NCBI GenBank assembly: GCA_964537685.1
Contig: CAZICM010000047.1
Span: 3,430 to 67,429, forward strand
Length of the DNA stretch: 64,000 bases
Reading direction: 5' to 3'
Origin: CAZICM01 sp964537685
GTDB lineage: Bacteria > Myxococcota_A > Polyangia > Polyangiales > Polyangiaceae
This document shows positions 27,342 through 37,196 of this stretch, piece after piece. Numbering within the stretch: the first letter of the stretch is position 1; each line of letters opens with the position of its first letter. The notes below the pieces were generated by a model. The model was not told the DNA's origin. It worked only from the letters and a program-made list of their open reading frames with translations, and made no database searches. The position numbers were made by a program, and so were the translations under genes.

Positions 27342-30300
27342 TCAAAAACCGCCAAATCCGGTCGAAAGGCCGCTCACGCTGGTCAGCAGAGAAACCGTGC
27401 GCTGGGTCTCGTCCGCCGATAGTTTTTTCACGGAACCCAAGACCGACACTTCCAGTTCGGCCCGCGCTCCTGCGTCCCCGCCGACCAACACGGTGCGATA
27501 CGTGCCATCGCTAATCCGCACACCGGAAATCGCCTTTGAATCGCTTCCCCTTCCAAGCGAAGCCTGCGTCCAAGGGGAGTACACCGTCCCCGAAGGAGCC
27601 ACGACCACGGCCACCGGGCAGCCCGTTTCCCGCTCCACACAGCGAACCCGCGCAAACACTTCGCCCCCTTTTGTGTCCGAGAAGGCGTAGCGCTTCAGCT
27701 TGCCTGCATCGAGATCGGCCAGCAAAGCCGCGAGTTTTGAATCTGGATTTGCCATGCCTCGAATGCGCGAGGCCACGGCTTGTGCTCCATCCAAAACGCG
27801 GGCCCGGCAGCGCAATGCTTCGTACAGCGCATCCACGGACTTTGGCGTTAGGAACGCAGCCGAACGGAAATGCGCGCACGCCCGCCGTTCATCGCCCCGC
27901 GCTTCAAAACCCCGCGCCGCGCGCAGATGCGCGGATGCCTTCCTGGGATTCAGTTCCACCATCGAATCCAGCGCGCCAAGCGATCGGTCGGCATCTCCTC
28001 CGGCGGCCGCGGCAAAGGCCAAAAGCTCTTGCGCAAGCGGCATTTCGGGATCGAGATCCGCAAAGAGCTGCGCCTTCACCAGCGCATCGTAAAACCTTCC
28101 CTGAACCAGAAGCCCGCGAATCAAATTCTCGTGACGCTTTCGGCTATTGGGCGACTCACCCAAGGACTTCTCCAGCGCTTCAATTTTCGGTGTGCCCGCG
28201 GCCTTGGATGAATCGGCCTCCACACGGTGCGACACCGTGGGATTCCGAACCCACATGGACCTGAAGGGTGGAGGGCTCGACTGCCAAGACCGAGAGACCG
28301 GGCCTGACCACCCGGATCCGCCGCCATCCCCAGGCGAAAACATGATGGGATAGGTAACCGTTACGGTGCCGCTCTCCGGCTGTGGAAATGAAAGCGCCAT
28401 AAAAGAGCGGGCGACGCATGCGATCACGCCTGAATCCGGCAAATCCGAACCGCTGTTCGACGAGCTCATCACGTTGCCTTCGCGGCCAATCAGGAAACGA
28501 ATGCTGACCCGTCCGGCGAGATTGGGATTGTTGCGCAGGCCGTTTTCATAACAAAGGCGAAACCTTCCAAAGTTTTGGCGAACAATACGTTGAATAATTT
28601 CCGGGGGCAGCCTTCCGCTCACCGATGTCGAGCCCATGCGCACCTTTGGCGGGCTTGTTTTGTGCGATCCGGACATCGTGCCGACGCCTGCTCCAAAGCC
28701 TTGTCCCGATCCGGCGCCGCCTTCGCCGATACCCGAAAGCCCGAGGCCGCCCGCGCCAAACATGTGCCCCACAGCATCGGGCTCATCGGGCTCGGAGGCC
28801 GTGTCAGCCGGCTCGTCTTTGGAAGAATTGCCCCGCTTTCGCTCGGGCTCTTTCATAAAAGCCTGATCGCTGCGATCGTCGGCGGCTTTGGCGGTGCGGC
28901 GAATACCGAATTCAGCAAACATTCGATCGTTTTCCAACACGAGCAGCGATGTGTGCCTCGACATCACATGAAAGCGCGTCGATAGCCCGACGATCTCCGA
29001 AACGGTTTCCTCCGTTGGACTTTCCTCGAGGCTTCGGATGCGCGCCTCGGCCCACAGCCTGGGAATCAGGGGATTCTGCCCGGCCTTTTCAAGAGATTCG
29101 CTCTTCAATTCAATCGTTTTGGCTTGCTCATAATCCGTATTGCCCAATTTTCCGCGCAGCTTGAGCGTGCCTTTCACATCACTATCGGTTTTGCCCACCA
29201 ATACGATTTCCTGGCCAAGCCTCAAGCTGGGCAATACCTTTGGATATACGTCCCTCACGCAGGACGGCAGCTCGAGCACCGTATCCTGAATCACGGGCGT
29301 GCGAAGAGACGCGCTAATCGAATTGATTCTATTTTCGATCGAATCATCTGTCAGAACGGCCTCGTAAGCCGCGCCCAAACGCCGGCTCAGCGCCGAAAAC
29401 ATCATTTCATCGACCGTGCGGCCCGCACCAAACAAACGCAGATCGGCCGATTTGTCCGAGAGAGCTGGATAAGCCATCTCGGCAATCGCCTCCGCAGAAA
29501 GCTCGCCCGCGCTCGGTGAACCATCGCCCACATACACGACTTGCGCGGCGCCCTTTTGGGGAAGCCTGTTGGCCGCATCCATCAGCGCACCGGCGATATC
29601 CGAAGCTCCACCCGGCCGGATTTGCTCGAGCCACGCCTTTGTCTTTACGAAGGCTTTTGCATTCACTTCCGAGGTGCCCGCCTCGGGATATGCAATGCAC
29701 GCGCTATCGCAGGCCAGCACCACATAACGCTCGTCGGGATCCATCTGCCGGATAATACCCACCGCCAATTTCACTTCGCCTTCCAGCGTTTCGCGCGACT
29801 GGCTGTGGCTCTTGTCGATAACGACCGCCACATCCCTGCGAACCCGGGAAGGAGGGCTCATGTTCGCGGGCAATTCGGCTCTCAGCCGGATGGCCGCAAA
29901 AGCCGCCTTGTCGCCGGTCTCAGAGAACTCGCCTTCCTTGGGCTGGTAAACCGCCACATCCGCATTCGATGATGCCTGCTTGGCTTTTTCGCTCTCTCCG
30001 CGTGAATACGATAGATGGAAATCGCTATTCGGTGAAAATGATTCAGCACTATAGAGCGCACTGAGTTTCCCGTCCTCCATCTTCAGGGCGGCAGGCAATC
30101 CTTCTGTCATGGCATCGCCCATCCAGGGACTGGAATCGGACACGCGGACCGAAATGGCAAAATTATCGATTGTATTGGCCCGATCGGCGCCCAGCGATAA
30201 GGGATAGGTATAACGCATCCGCCCGCCTTCCGAGCGCAGGGCCTGGTTATAGGCCAGCAGGACTTTGCGCGACGATTTAGGCGCTATTGGAAAGATCTTA

Positions 30301-31379
30301 AGCGAAAATTCCCCGCCGGATACCCATTCCAAAAGCGCCGGATCGCGGGGGCGAACGGTATCTTCTACAATTCCATGAAATATAAAAGCAGCACGTTTGC
30401 GTTCGACCATTTCGCCTTCGACCCATTGATCGCCGACGACCAGCGCAAGCCTTGAAATGCTCGCGTCGGCAGGAAGCGGAAAGGCATAGCGCCCTTCGAG
30501 AACGCGCGGCGTTTCATTCAAAAACTCTTCTTCCACTTCGGTGCGGGCATAACCGTCGCGCACGGAAACGGTCACTTTGTGCGAAATCATCCTCACACCG
30601 GCAATTGCATCGGTTGTTCCAGGAATACGTGCCGTGAGCGTTCCAAATCCGCGGGGAACAGGCGCTTTCAGCGTCTCAAGTCCGTCCGCGGGCGAATCCA
30701 CTGGAGCATCCAATCCCATCCACACAGCTTTGCGATCCAGCGCTTCACCCGGGGCAAAACGCGCCGTTTCTCCCGAAGAGAGGAATTCTAAGCCCATAGG
30801 ATGAGATTGAGCCAGCACGGTGCCTTTGCGGACGCTCACCGTGGCCGTTTCATCTTTGCGGACTCGAATCGCAACAATGGTTTCCCTATCGTCTGCGGCT
30901 TTGAATAGCGTGCCCGATGCAAATACAATCAGATTTTTTGAATTATTGATTGTATTTTCGCCGCCCTCCGCCCCGGCCTTTTCCGCCGCGCCTGAATATT
31001 CGCTATCCAAATGTTTTAGAAGGCAAGTTCCCTCGGCAATTTCAATGGCCTGGGCCGCATTGGAGTCCTGGATTAAAACGATCGAATTTTCGCTCATTTC
31101 AATCGTTTTGTCTTTGCTGAAGCGAAGCGTGGCCTTGGCGCCCGGCGCGGTCTTAACCATGGCAGGCCCGCGGATTTCAGTTCCCTCCCGCAGTTCGGTG
31201 CAACCCGTTCCAGCGGCATCGCACATGGAAACCGCCATATCCGCCTTGACACCCCGGCGATGAACCGATTCGAGCTGAACAGGCGCGGGCGGCTGAGAAG
31301 GCGCGGTTGAGCCCTGCGCACAAGCTGCAACGCCCAGAGACAACGCGCTCCACCGCAAAACCATCTTAATCAAGACCAC
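27342..31379 (-). CDS. giant FecR/VIT/VWA/AgmX/TPR lipoprotein
   Basis: The start is GTG 31379 (1345 residues), because AGGAGG at 31385-31390 lies exactly 5 bases upstream; ATG 31403 is too early. A lipobox GVAAC sits near residue 20. Domains in order are: a FecR-like beta region (60-240); a VIT domain (about 255-390, VTVSVRDGYARTEVEEEF); a VWA domain with MIDAS motif DKSHS near 521 and up to about 720; a Gly-rich linker; an AgmX/PglI-type C-terminal TonB-like domain near 915-1015 (FGRFRLCYENGLRNNP); and TPR-like repeats to about 1230. VIT-VWA proteins are surface binders, and AgmX/PglI proteins belong to myxobacterial gliding machinery. This combination is unusual. Confidence 0.92.
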   Translation of the reverse strand: MVLIKMVLRWSALSLGVAACAQGSTAPSQPPAPVQLESVHRRGVKADMAVSMCDAAGTGCTELREGTEIRGPAMVKTAPGAKATLRFSKDKTIEMSENSIVLIQDSNAAQAIEIAEGTCLLKHLDSEYSGAAEKAGAEGGENTINNSKNLIVFASGTLFKAADDRETIVAIRVRKDETATVSVRKGTVLAQSHPMGLEFLSSGETARFAPGEALDRKAVWMGLDAPVDSPADGLETLKAPVPRGFGTLTARIPGTTDAIAGVRMISHKVTVSVRDGYARTEVEEEFLNETPRVLEGRYAFPLPADASISRLALVVGDQWVEGEMVERKRAAFIFHGIVEDTVRPRDPALLEWVSGGEFSLKIFPIAPKSSRKVLLAYNQALRSEGGRMRYTYPLSLGADRANTIDNFAISVRVSDSSPWMGDAMTEGLPAALKMEDGKLSALYSAESFSPNSDFHLSYSRGESEKAKQASSNADVAVYQPKEGEFSETGDKAAFAAIRLRAELPANMSPPSRVRRDVAVVIDKSHSQSRETLEGEVKLAVGIIRQMDPDERYVVLACDSACIAYPEAGTSEVNAKAFVKTKAWLEQIRPGGASDIAGALMDAANRLPQKGAAQVVYVGDGSPSAGELSAEAIAEMAYPALSDKSADLRLFGAGRTVDEMMFSALSRRLGAAYEAVLTDDSIENRINSISASLRTPVIQDTVLELPSCVRDVYPKVLPSLRLGQEIVLVGKTDSDVKGTLKLRGKLGNTDYEQAKTIELKSESLEKAGQNPLIPRLWAEARIRSLEESPTEETVSEIVGLSTRFHVMSRHTSLLVLENDRMFAEFGIRRTAKAADDRSDQAFMKEPERKRGNSSKDEPADTASEPDEPDAVGHMFGAGGLGLSGIGEGGAGSGQGFGAGVGTMSGSHKTSPPKVRMGSTSVSGRLPPEIIQRIVRQNFGRFRLCYENGLRNNPNLAGRVSIRFLIGREGNVMSSSNSGSDLPDSGVIACVARSFMALSFPQPESGTVTVTYPIMFSPGDGGGSGWSGPVSRSWQSSPPPFRSMWVRNPTVSHRVEADSSKAAGTPKIEALEKSLGESPNSRKRHENLIRGLLVQGRFYDALVKAQLFADLDPEMPLAQELLAFAAAAGGDADRSLGALDSMVELNPRKASAHLRAARGFEARGDERRACAHFRSAAFLTPKSVDALYEALRCRARVLDGAQAVASRIRGMANPDSKLAALLADLDAGKLKRYAFSDTKGGEVFARVRCVERETGCPVAVVVAPSGTVYSPWTQASLGRGSDSKAISGVRISDGTYRTVLVGGDAGARAELEVSVLGSVKKLSADETQRTVSLLTSVSGLSTGFGGF

Positions 31380-31527
31380 GGCTTCCTCCTGAACGCGGTT
31401 CATCGCTCACCGCGCTGAACTCCGTTCGTGCAGAAGCCAGACCGCGGCGCTGCGGGATTGTTCCCCGAAGCCGGGCGGGCGAAGAGTCTCAATTTCGTTG
31501 GATAGGAATATCAATCAGGCGGGATGC

Positions 31528-31556
31528 GTCCGGGCGGATGGAGAACCCGCCCAGAC
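31528..31556 (-). terminator. hairpin downstream of TSP3/MYXO-CTERM gene
   Basis: A 10-bp stem with one mismatch (GTCCGGGCGG / CCGCCCAGAC) and a 9-base loop lies 18 bp past the stop of the minus-strand TSP3 gene. There is no U tract, so termination would be imperfect or Rho-assisted. Confidence 0.4.
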
Positions 31557-31573
31557 GGGTGTGCGAAGGGCGG

Positions 31574-34234
31574 CTAGGCGCTGCGCTTCCTGCGGCGGCT
31601 CACCATCGCGGCGCACGCGGCAGCAAGCAGCGAGACCGCATAGCTGTTCGAAGAATTGCCGCCATTGGGCAGCTCGCACAAACAGCCGCCTTGCACATTC
31701 ACTTGGCCGTTGTCTCCGCTGGATGCGCCGGGGTCGGCGCAATAGCCAATGACCGCGCCCGATTCGAGCTTGCACACTTTGGGATCGGGGCAGTCGTCAT
31801 CGGTGCGGCATCCGTCAACACAGGTCATCGCCGGGATATCGCAGACCTTGCCGCTGTTGGGCGGCCCGCAATCGGAATCCTCATCGCAGATCTGGATGCT
31901 GGTGTCGTCCGAAGGATCGAGCGGATTGCCTTCGCCCTGGTTGGCGTCGTACACGCCATCCTTGTCAAAATCCTCGCCGCCGTCGGTCACGCCGCCGTCA
32001 TCGGTATCCGCATCGACCGGGCTCGTCGTTGTCTTGCCCTTGTCGCCGTCCTCTTTGCAGGTGCCCTTCGATTTGTCGGTTGCGGGATCGCTGCAAGGCA
32101 AGCCCATTTCCGTGCCGTCAAACAGGCCGTCGCCGTCGCTGTCGGAATCATTCACGTTGTTCTTGCCGTCGCCGTCGGTGTCATCCGAGGGATTGGGCTC
32201 TAAACCATCGCGAACGCCGTCATCATCCGTATCCGCATCGTTCGGATCCGAACCCAGCGTGCCTTCCTGAAGATCGCTCAGGCCATCGCCGTCGCTATCG
32301 GTCACAGTGCCATCGTCCTGGGGATGACCTTCAGTCGGATCTGTCTCACCCTGCTGATCCTGGGTGCCGTTGAGGTTTCCGTCCTCCGCGCCGTCCGTCG
32401 CACCGCCGTAATCGGTATCGGGATTCACCGGGCTCGTGGTCGTCTGGCCGCCATCAGCATCCGGAATGCAGTGCCCTGGGTTCGCCGGATTGCCTAGATC
32501 GTCGCAGTTCTTGCCCGTTTCCGTACCGTCGAACAGGCCGTCGTTATCGCTGTCGACGTCGTTCACGTTGAGCAAGCCATCGCCGTCGGTATCGTCCGAT
32601 GGATTCGCTTCTTGGCCATCGGGTAAACCATCGTCGTCGGAATCGGTGTCGTTTTTATCCGAGCCGATAACGTCCTCGAGGCCGTCGCTCAAGCCATCGC
32701 CGTCAGAGTCGACAACGCTTACATCATCGCTTCCATGGCCCGTCGTTGGATCGGTCTCGCCGCTGTCCACCTTGCCATCGAGATTAAAATCCTCGGCGCC
32801 ATCACTCACCCCGCCGTCGTCTGTGTCGGCATCCAGCGGATCGGTCTTCGTGCCTGAATCCGCGTCGGCCCTGCAATGCCCTTGCGAGGCGTCCGTCGCC
32901 TCGCTGTTGCAGTCGAGGCCAAGCTCCGTGCCATCGAAAAGGCCATCGTTGTCAGCGTCCGGATCCAGCGCGTTGATCAGCCCATCGCCGTCTGTATCGA
33001 CATTCCAACCAGGCTCGGTGCACGTTGCCAGGTTTGAACAGCCCTCAACGCCGTCCGCCACGCCGTCGTCGTCGGAATCGGCGTCGTTGGGATCCGTGTG
33101 ATTGAGGATTTCTTCATCGTCGGATAGCCCATCCATATCCGCATCGGTGAAGGTCGGAATGGATGTGACAATGCCGGATACCAGAACGAATTCGATGCTA
33201 GTTGCTTCGAATTTGATCTGAGTCTGCCCTCCCGACTGGAGAGGGGCCGTAATATCAATAATATCTATATCGAGATGGCTCATCGAGCCTGGATCGCCCG
33301 AGGGTGCCGGCAAATCGCTTGGAGAAGAGTATTTCACTCCGTCAACAGAACGGCTGCTATTAAAGAAATCGTTCTCGTTCCCGCCGTTGTCCTTGAGCGT
33401 TGCGACACTCATGGTCACCGGATCAATCAGTGAAAAACTGTCGCCGGTAACACCGCTGTCGCCCTCATAGGCGACGACGCCGACTTTGGCACCCGAGTAG
33501 ACGTTGAAGTTCTTGGGAATCAAAATATCGTCTACGAGTGCCTGCGTCTTCTCAGTATCCTGCAGCTTGTCCAAGCCTGCGAATACGGAAATATTTCGAT
33601 GCGGCATCTTGGGGTGACTATACAAAACCACCATCCACCAACCCGCGTGCCCAGCAGGGTCTGATGGAGCAAAATTCTTGAAGTCAAACGAGGTAACGCC
33701 TGAAATTGCGTATGTGCAGCTTCCGTTGTTCTTAACGTAGGTCGTCACATCCGCAGTACCGTGGTAGTTGTCACCGAGTGCGAACGTGCTGGTGGCGGTT
33801 GCCTCGATAGGAGGAATGCCGCCGATGCATTCCAGCATCACCTTGTCATCCACCTGCCCGGATGCCTGCGAACGCGCCGACCAGAATAAGTAGGCGTTGG
33901 TCACCTCCGCACCGTCGGGAATCGTGAGGAGCGCGGCAGACTTCGCCTGATCCATCGCCACCGTATCGTCCGACTTAACCGTCATCCCGCTGGCTTGCCA
34001 AAAGATATCGGGCCCCTTGTCTTCAAGGTTGCCAGCCATAATGCCGGAGCACTTAGCTCCAGTGGGATAGGGAGCAACGCCGGACGCGCAATCTTGCACA
34101 AGCGTATTGCCAATCAGAAGGAAATCTCCCTGCTGTGTCGTCTCGACTATTTTAGGCAAAGCACTCGCGCGCCCCGACACCGCACTAAGCAGCGCCAAAG
34201 CAGCCAATCCGGTAAACACCGCTTTTGTTCTCAT
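31574..34234 (-). CDS. TSP3-repeat surface protein with MYXO-CTERM-like tail
   Basis: This 886-residue secreted protein has a Sec signal peptide (cleavage near ASA, residue 25) and a GAGGAG ribosome site 2 bases from ATG 34234. Residues about 30-360 are a beta-rich domain without a name I can give. Residues 365 to about 810 are Asp-rich calcium-binding TSP3 repeats of the type DxDxDGLxDxxE. A short Cys-containing region follows (CDEDSDCGPPNSGKVC). The C-terminus is GGCLCELPNGG, a hydrophobic stretch and RRRKRSA, which matches the layout of the MYXO-CTERM sorting signal (Cys motif, helix, Arg cluster). It is probably processed and anchored at the cell surface. Confidence 0.9.
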   Translation of the reverse strand: MRTKAVFTGLAALALLSAVSGRASALPKIVETTQQGDFLLIGNTLVQDCASGVAPYPTGAKCSGIMAGNLEDKGPDIFWQASGMTVKSDDTVAMDQAKSAALLTIPDGAEVTNAYLFWSARSQASGQVDDKVMLECIGGIPPIEATATSTFALGDNYHGTADVTTYVKNNGSCTYAISGVTSFDFKNFAPSDPAGHAGWWMVVLYSHPKMPHRNISVFAGLDKLQDTEKTQALVDDILIPKNFNVYSGAKVGVVAYEGDSGVTGDSFSLIDPVTMSVATLKDNGGNENDFFNSSRSVDGVKYSSPSDLPAPSGDPGSMSHLDIDIIDITAPLQSGGQTQIKFEATSIEFVLVSGIVTSIPTFTDADMDGLSDDEEILNHTDPNDADSDDDGVADGVEGCSNLATCTEPGWNVDTDGDGLINALDPDADNDGLFDGTELGLDCNSEATDASQGHCRADADSGTKTDPLDADTDDGGVSDGAEDFNLDGKVDSGETDPTTGHGSDDVSVVDSDGDGLSDGLEDVIGSDKNDTDSDDDGLPDGQEANPSDDTDGDGLLNVNDVDSDNDGLFDGTETGKNCDDLGNPANPGHCIPDADGGQTTTSPVNPDTDYGGATDGAEDGNLNGTQDQQGETDPTEGHPQDDGTVTDSDGDGLSDLQEGTLGSDPNDADTDDDGVRDGLEPNPSDDTDGDGKNNVNDSDSDGDGLFDGTEMGLPCSDPATDKSKGTCKEDGDKGKTTTSPVDADTDDGGVTDGGEDFDKDGVYDANQGEGNPLDPSDDTSIQICDEDSDCGPPNSGKVCDIPAMTCVDGCRTDDDCPDPKVCKLESGAVIGYCADPGASSGDNGQVNVQGGCLCELPNGGNSSNSYAVSLLAAACAAMVSRRRKRSA

Positions 34235-34390
34235 GGCTCCTCACTTTTTAAAGCATGGGGTTGCTTTCGGCGACGCACCGAACCCCGTGGAAAAACATTG
34301 ACTCAAGAATTTATATTGTCTGTCAGAAATGGCCGCTTGGAAAGCTCTGATGCGCGCGATTTCTGCTCTCTGTTGATCAGATGGTGTGCA

Positions 34391-34437
34391 CTGATCATAC
34401 CGGGGAAGAACACGCATTCTTCCCCGGTATGAATCAG
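34391..34437. terminator. long near-perfect hairpin after ompA-TSP3 gene
   Basis: CTGATCATACCGGGGAAGAA pairs with the matching arm ending at 34437, giving about 20 base pairs with a single bulge and a 6-base loop (CACGCA). It begins 8 bases past the stop of the minus-strand OmpA gene and lies 157 bp before the next start. It has no U tract. It may act as a terminator or as an mRNA-stabilising 3' stem. Confidence 0.6.
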
Positions 34438-34444
34438 CCCGGTC

Positions 34445-36367
34445 CTACTTCTTTCGCTTCTCGATGATCTTGAACTGAACGCGCCGGTTCAACTGGCGTC
34501 CAGCATCGGTTGTGTTCTCGGCGATCGGCACATCCGGACCGTAGCCCCGCGCGATCATGCGGCCCGGATCGATTCCGCGCTGCACAAGCGCCGCCATGAC
34601 CGAATCCGAGCGCGCCTGCGAGAGCTTGAGGTTGTAGTTGCGCTGGCCCTTGTTGTCCGTATGGCCTTGCACTTCCAGCCTCAACAGCTCGGGATGATCG
34701 CGGAGCACCGCAGCCACCTCGTCCAGCAAGCCAAAGCTCACCGGGCGGATCGTCGCCTTGGCAAAGTCGAACTGAACCTGCTGCAAGATCAAAATCTCGT
34801 TCTCGGTCAGCACGACAGACTTCGGACATCCGTGCTTCTTCGGATCCGGATCGGAGACGCCCCACTTATCCGGGCACGCATCCTGGGCATCCAAAATCCC
34901 GTCGTTATCGCGATCGGGCGGACAGCCATTCTTCTTCGGATCCGGATCGGCAACACCGGGCACATCCGGGCACGCATCCTGATCGTCGATGATGCCATCC
35001 TTGTCGCGATCCTTCGGCTTCGGACAGCCATTCTTCTTCGGATCGGGATCGGGCTCGCCGGGCACGTCCGGACACGCATCCTTCTCGTCGAGAATGCCAT
35101 CGTTGTCGCGATCGGGCGGGCAGCCATTCTTCTTCGGATCGGGATTCTTTACGCCTGGAACATCCGGGCACGCATCCTGCGGATCGATAATGCCGTCTTT
35201 GTCGCGATCATTCGGAAGCGGGCATCCATGCTTCTTCGGATCGTCGTTGGGCGCGCCGGGCTGATCGGGACATGCATCGACTTCATCGAGAATCTTGTCG
35301 CCGTCGCGATCGGCCGGGCAGCCCAAGCGCTTGGGATCGGGATCGGGGAATTTGCCCTTGTGGACATCCGGGCACACATCTTCAGCATCGATGATGTCGT
35401 CCTTGTCGCGATCGGGCTGAGCCTTCTTCATGAGAGGCGTGTACGCAATGCCGAGCAGCGCGCGGAATGTCGGCGTTCCAACGCCTGGAGCAAGTCCTCC
35501 ACCGAGGCCCAGGCTCGCTTCGAAATCCTCCATGAAGCGGTAACGCATGCCGAGCAGCGCTTCCATGTTGGTCGTGTTGGCACTGACATTCTGAGGAAGA
35601 AGAGCGCCTGAAATCTCCGGGCCGATTTGAAAGTTGCGCTCGTCGTCGAGCAAAAACCCAATACCGCCGCCGAATTGAATCAGCGTGCCCTGCTCGATTT
35701 GGCCCAGATAATTTTTGGAGCCGCGGATTTCCGAGCCCACCGAAAACGACCACACAAATTTTTCAGCGCGCCCGCCTAAAATCACGTTGAGCGCGCCGCG
35801 CACACTGCCATCGGATACGAAGTCGCCGGTGCCCGTGGGCAGCCAAAGATATCCGCCCACGCCCGCTTGAAAGATATCGAAATAGTCGCCGTACAGCGTG
35901 CCGCGCACGCCTATGCGCAAATCGCCGAAATCGGCTCCCGACGGCGATGTGAATGTCAAGCCTTCGCCCGTCGGGTTATCACCGCTCTGCACGAGCGCGA
36001 CGGGAATGTCCAAGTTCAGCGCAACCCGATTGAACAGCGAGAATGTGCCGTTGACATGCGTGAACATCTGATGGCTGACAATGCCTTGCCGCTCTTCTTC
36101 GGCGCCATCCTGTGTCTTCACCAAAATGAGCGGATTTAGCGCGTAATTAAACAGGAGCGACGCATGCACTTCCATGTGGCCGGCCGAAAATGGGGACTGC
36201 ACGCCAAATAGGCGATCGCCCGCAAATGACGGCTGAAAGCGATCGAGCGCAAATCCTTGATCGTTCTGTCCTGTCTCTTGTGCCTGTGCGGCTGATGCCA
36301 CGGTGCCTAGCAAAAGGGTTGCGGCTAGCGTGGACAACCAACGTACGGTTCGTCTGCGCGTTTGCAT
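34445..36367 (-). CDS. OmpA-family outer-membrane protein with TSP3 repeats (copy 1)
   Basis: The start is ATG 36367 (640 residues), giving a Sec signal ending AQA near residue 31. AGGAGG lies 13 bases upstream, rather far. Residues about 35-320 are an outer-membrane barrel or beta domain. Six TSP3 units (DKDGIIDPQDACPD type) each followed by DPKKNGCP form a calcium-binding linker. Residues about 515-640 are the OmpA peptidoglycan-binding domain (VQFDFAKATIRP, LEVQGHTDNKG, LNRRVQFKI). It should tie the outer membrane to peptidoglycan. A paralogue lies at 50301. Confidence 0.94.
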   Translation of the reverse strand: MQTRRRTVRWLSTLAATLLLGTVASAAQAQETGQNDQGFALDRFQPSFAGDRLFGVQSPFSAGHMEVHASLLFNYALNPLILVKTQDGAEEERQGIVSHQMFTHVNGTFSLFNRVALNLDIPVALVQSGDNPTGEGLTFTSPSGADFGDLRIGVRGTLYGDYFDIFQAGVGGYLWLPTGTGDFVSDGSVRGALNVILGGRAEKFVWSFSVGSEIRGSKNYLGQIEQGTLIQFGGGIGFLLDDERNFQIGPEISGALLPQNVSANTTNMEALLGMRYRFMEDFEASLGLGGGLAPGVGTPTFRALLGIAYTPLMKKAQPDRDKDDIIDAEDVCPDVHKGKFPDPDPKRLGCPADRDGDKILDEVDACPDQPGAPNDDPKKHGCPLPNDRDKDGIIDPQDACPDVPGVKNPDPKKNGCPPDRDNDGILDEKDACPDVPGEPDPDPKKNGCPKPKDRDKDGIIDDQDACPDVPGVADPDPKKNGCPPDRDNDGILDAQDACPDKWGVSDPDPKKHGCPKSVVLTENEILILQQVQFDFAKATIRPVSFGLLDEVAAVLRDHPELLRLEVQGHTDNKGQRNYNLKLSQARSDSVMAALVQRGIDPGRMIARGYGPDVPIAENTTDAGRQLNRRVQFKIIEKRKK

Positions 36368-36556
36368 GACGCTCGATGTTCCTCCTCGATTCCCAGTGAT
36401 GTCTCGCCGCACCAGCATCTGGTTTCGCTGATTCAGGGCCCGGTTGCAGGTAGCGGCGAAAGGATGCCCATCATCTCACCCTTTGGCATTCGGGAGCAAA
36501 TTCAACGTTAGAAGGGCGCGCCAAAATTTTGCTCTCAAGACGCGGCGTCCAGATGT

Positions 36557-37039
36557 TCAAGGGCGGCCCAGCACAAGCCGGATCCGCTCAATAAGCCCGC
36601 GCCAAAAGCCAGTTTCCCGGCCCGCGTCACCGGCCTCGTCCGCGGGCACGAAACGAGCGAGTTCGGCAGCCCGCTCCGCCGGAACATAGGCGCCCAGACA
36701 TTCGCCGCAGCGGTAAATAGTAGGCCCGGTCTGCTGAAATTGCTCTTGCGCCAAAGGTCTCGAACAGCGCGGGCAATGCGGCAGCGCGCTTCCGCTTAGA
36801 GCCTTCCCGGACGGCGCTTTTCGATCTCGTCCGCCTCCTCCGTCCTCCGCCGCCGCTTCTCGCGTTCCCCGCACAATCCCGGGCAGATCGCCGTCAAACC
36901 AATCCACCCAAAGACCTCCGCAATCCCTGCAGCAATCCACCGGGCTTCCGAGGATCTCCTGCACTTCAAGCAAAGCCTTGCAGTTTGGGCAATTCAATTG
37001 AGCTTCCCGGTATCCGGTACGCGCCGCTTTGTTCATCAT
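36557..37039 (-). CDS. double zinc-ribbon (TFIIB-type) protein
   Basis: This 160-residue soluble protein has two CxxC-x(n)-CxxC zinc ribbons. The first is CPNCKALL with CRDCGGLWVD (residues 18-47). The second is CPRCSRPL with CGECLGAYV (residues about 93-120). A charged Gly-rich linker separates them. This is the zf-TFIIB (transcription-factor zinc-finger) family of unknown function. The C-terminus (FWRGLIERIRLVLGRP) is an amphipathic helix. It heads the minus-strand block, 189 bp upstream of the OmpA gene. Confidence 0.85.
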   Translation of the reverse strand: MMNKAARTGYREAQLNCPNCKALLEVQEILGSPVDCCRDCGGLWVDWFDGDLPGIVRGTREAAAEDGGGGRDRKAPSGKALSGSALPHCPRCSRPLAQEQFQQTGPTIYRCGECLGAYVPAERAAELARFVPADEAGDAGRETGFWRGLIERIRLVLGRP

Positions 37040-37196
37040 GGCCGATGCCCGCCGTGCTTCTTCATTGCGCTTGAAACAGCGCGCTCAGAAAAACAACACC
37101 CCCGACAATACCATGGACATCCCCGCGCGGGTTGACGCGCCAAGCCATTCTTGATGCTTGTGAAAACCTTGGGTTTTCAATGGATAGGAGGAGCTT

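Noticed and set aside
32436..33101. Ser/Pro-rich plus-strand ORF
   Set aside because: It is an antisense shadow of the TSP3 repeats; Asp and Gly codons read as Ser, Pro and Val in reverse.
34661..35611. 316-residue plus-strand ORF with regular repeats
   Set aside because: It mirrors the TSP3 linker of the OmpA gene on the minus strand and has no start signal or family resemblance.
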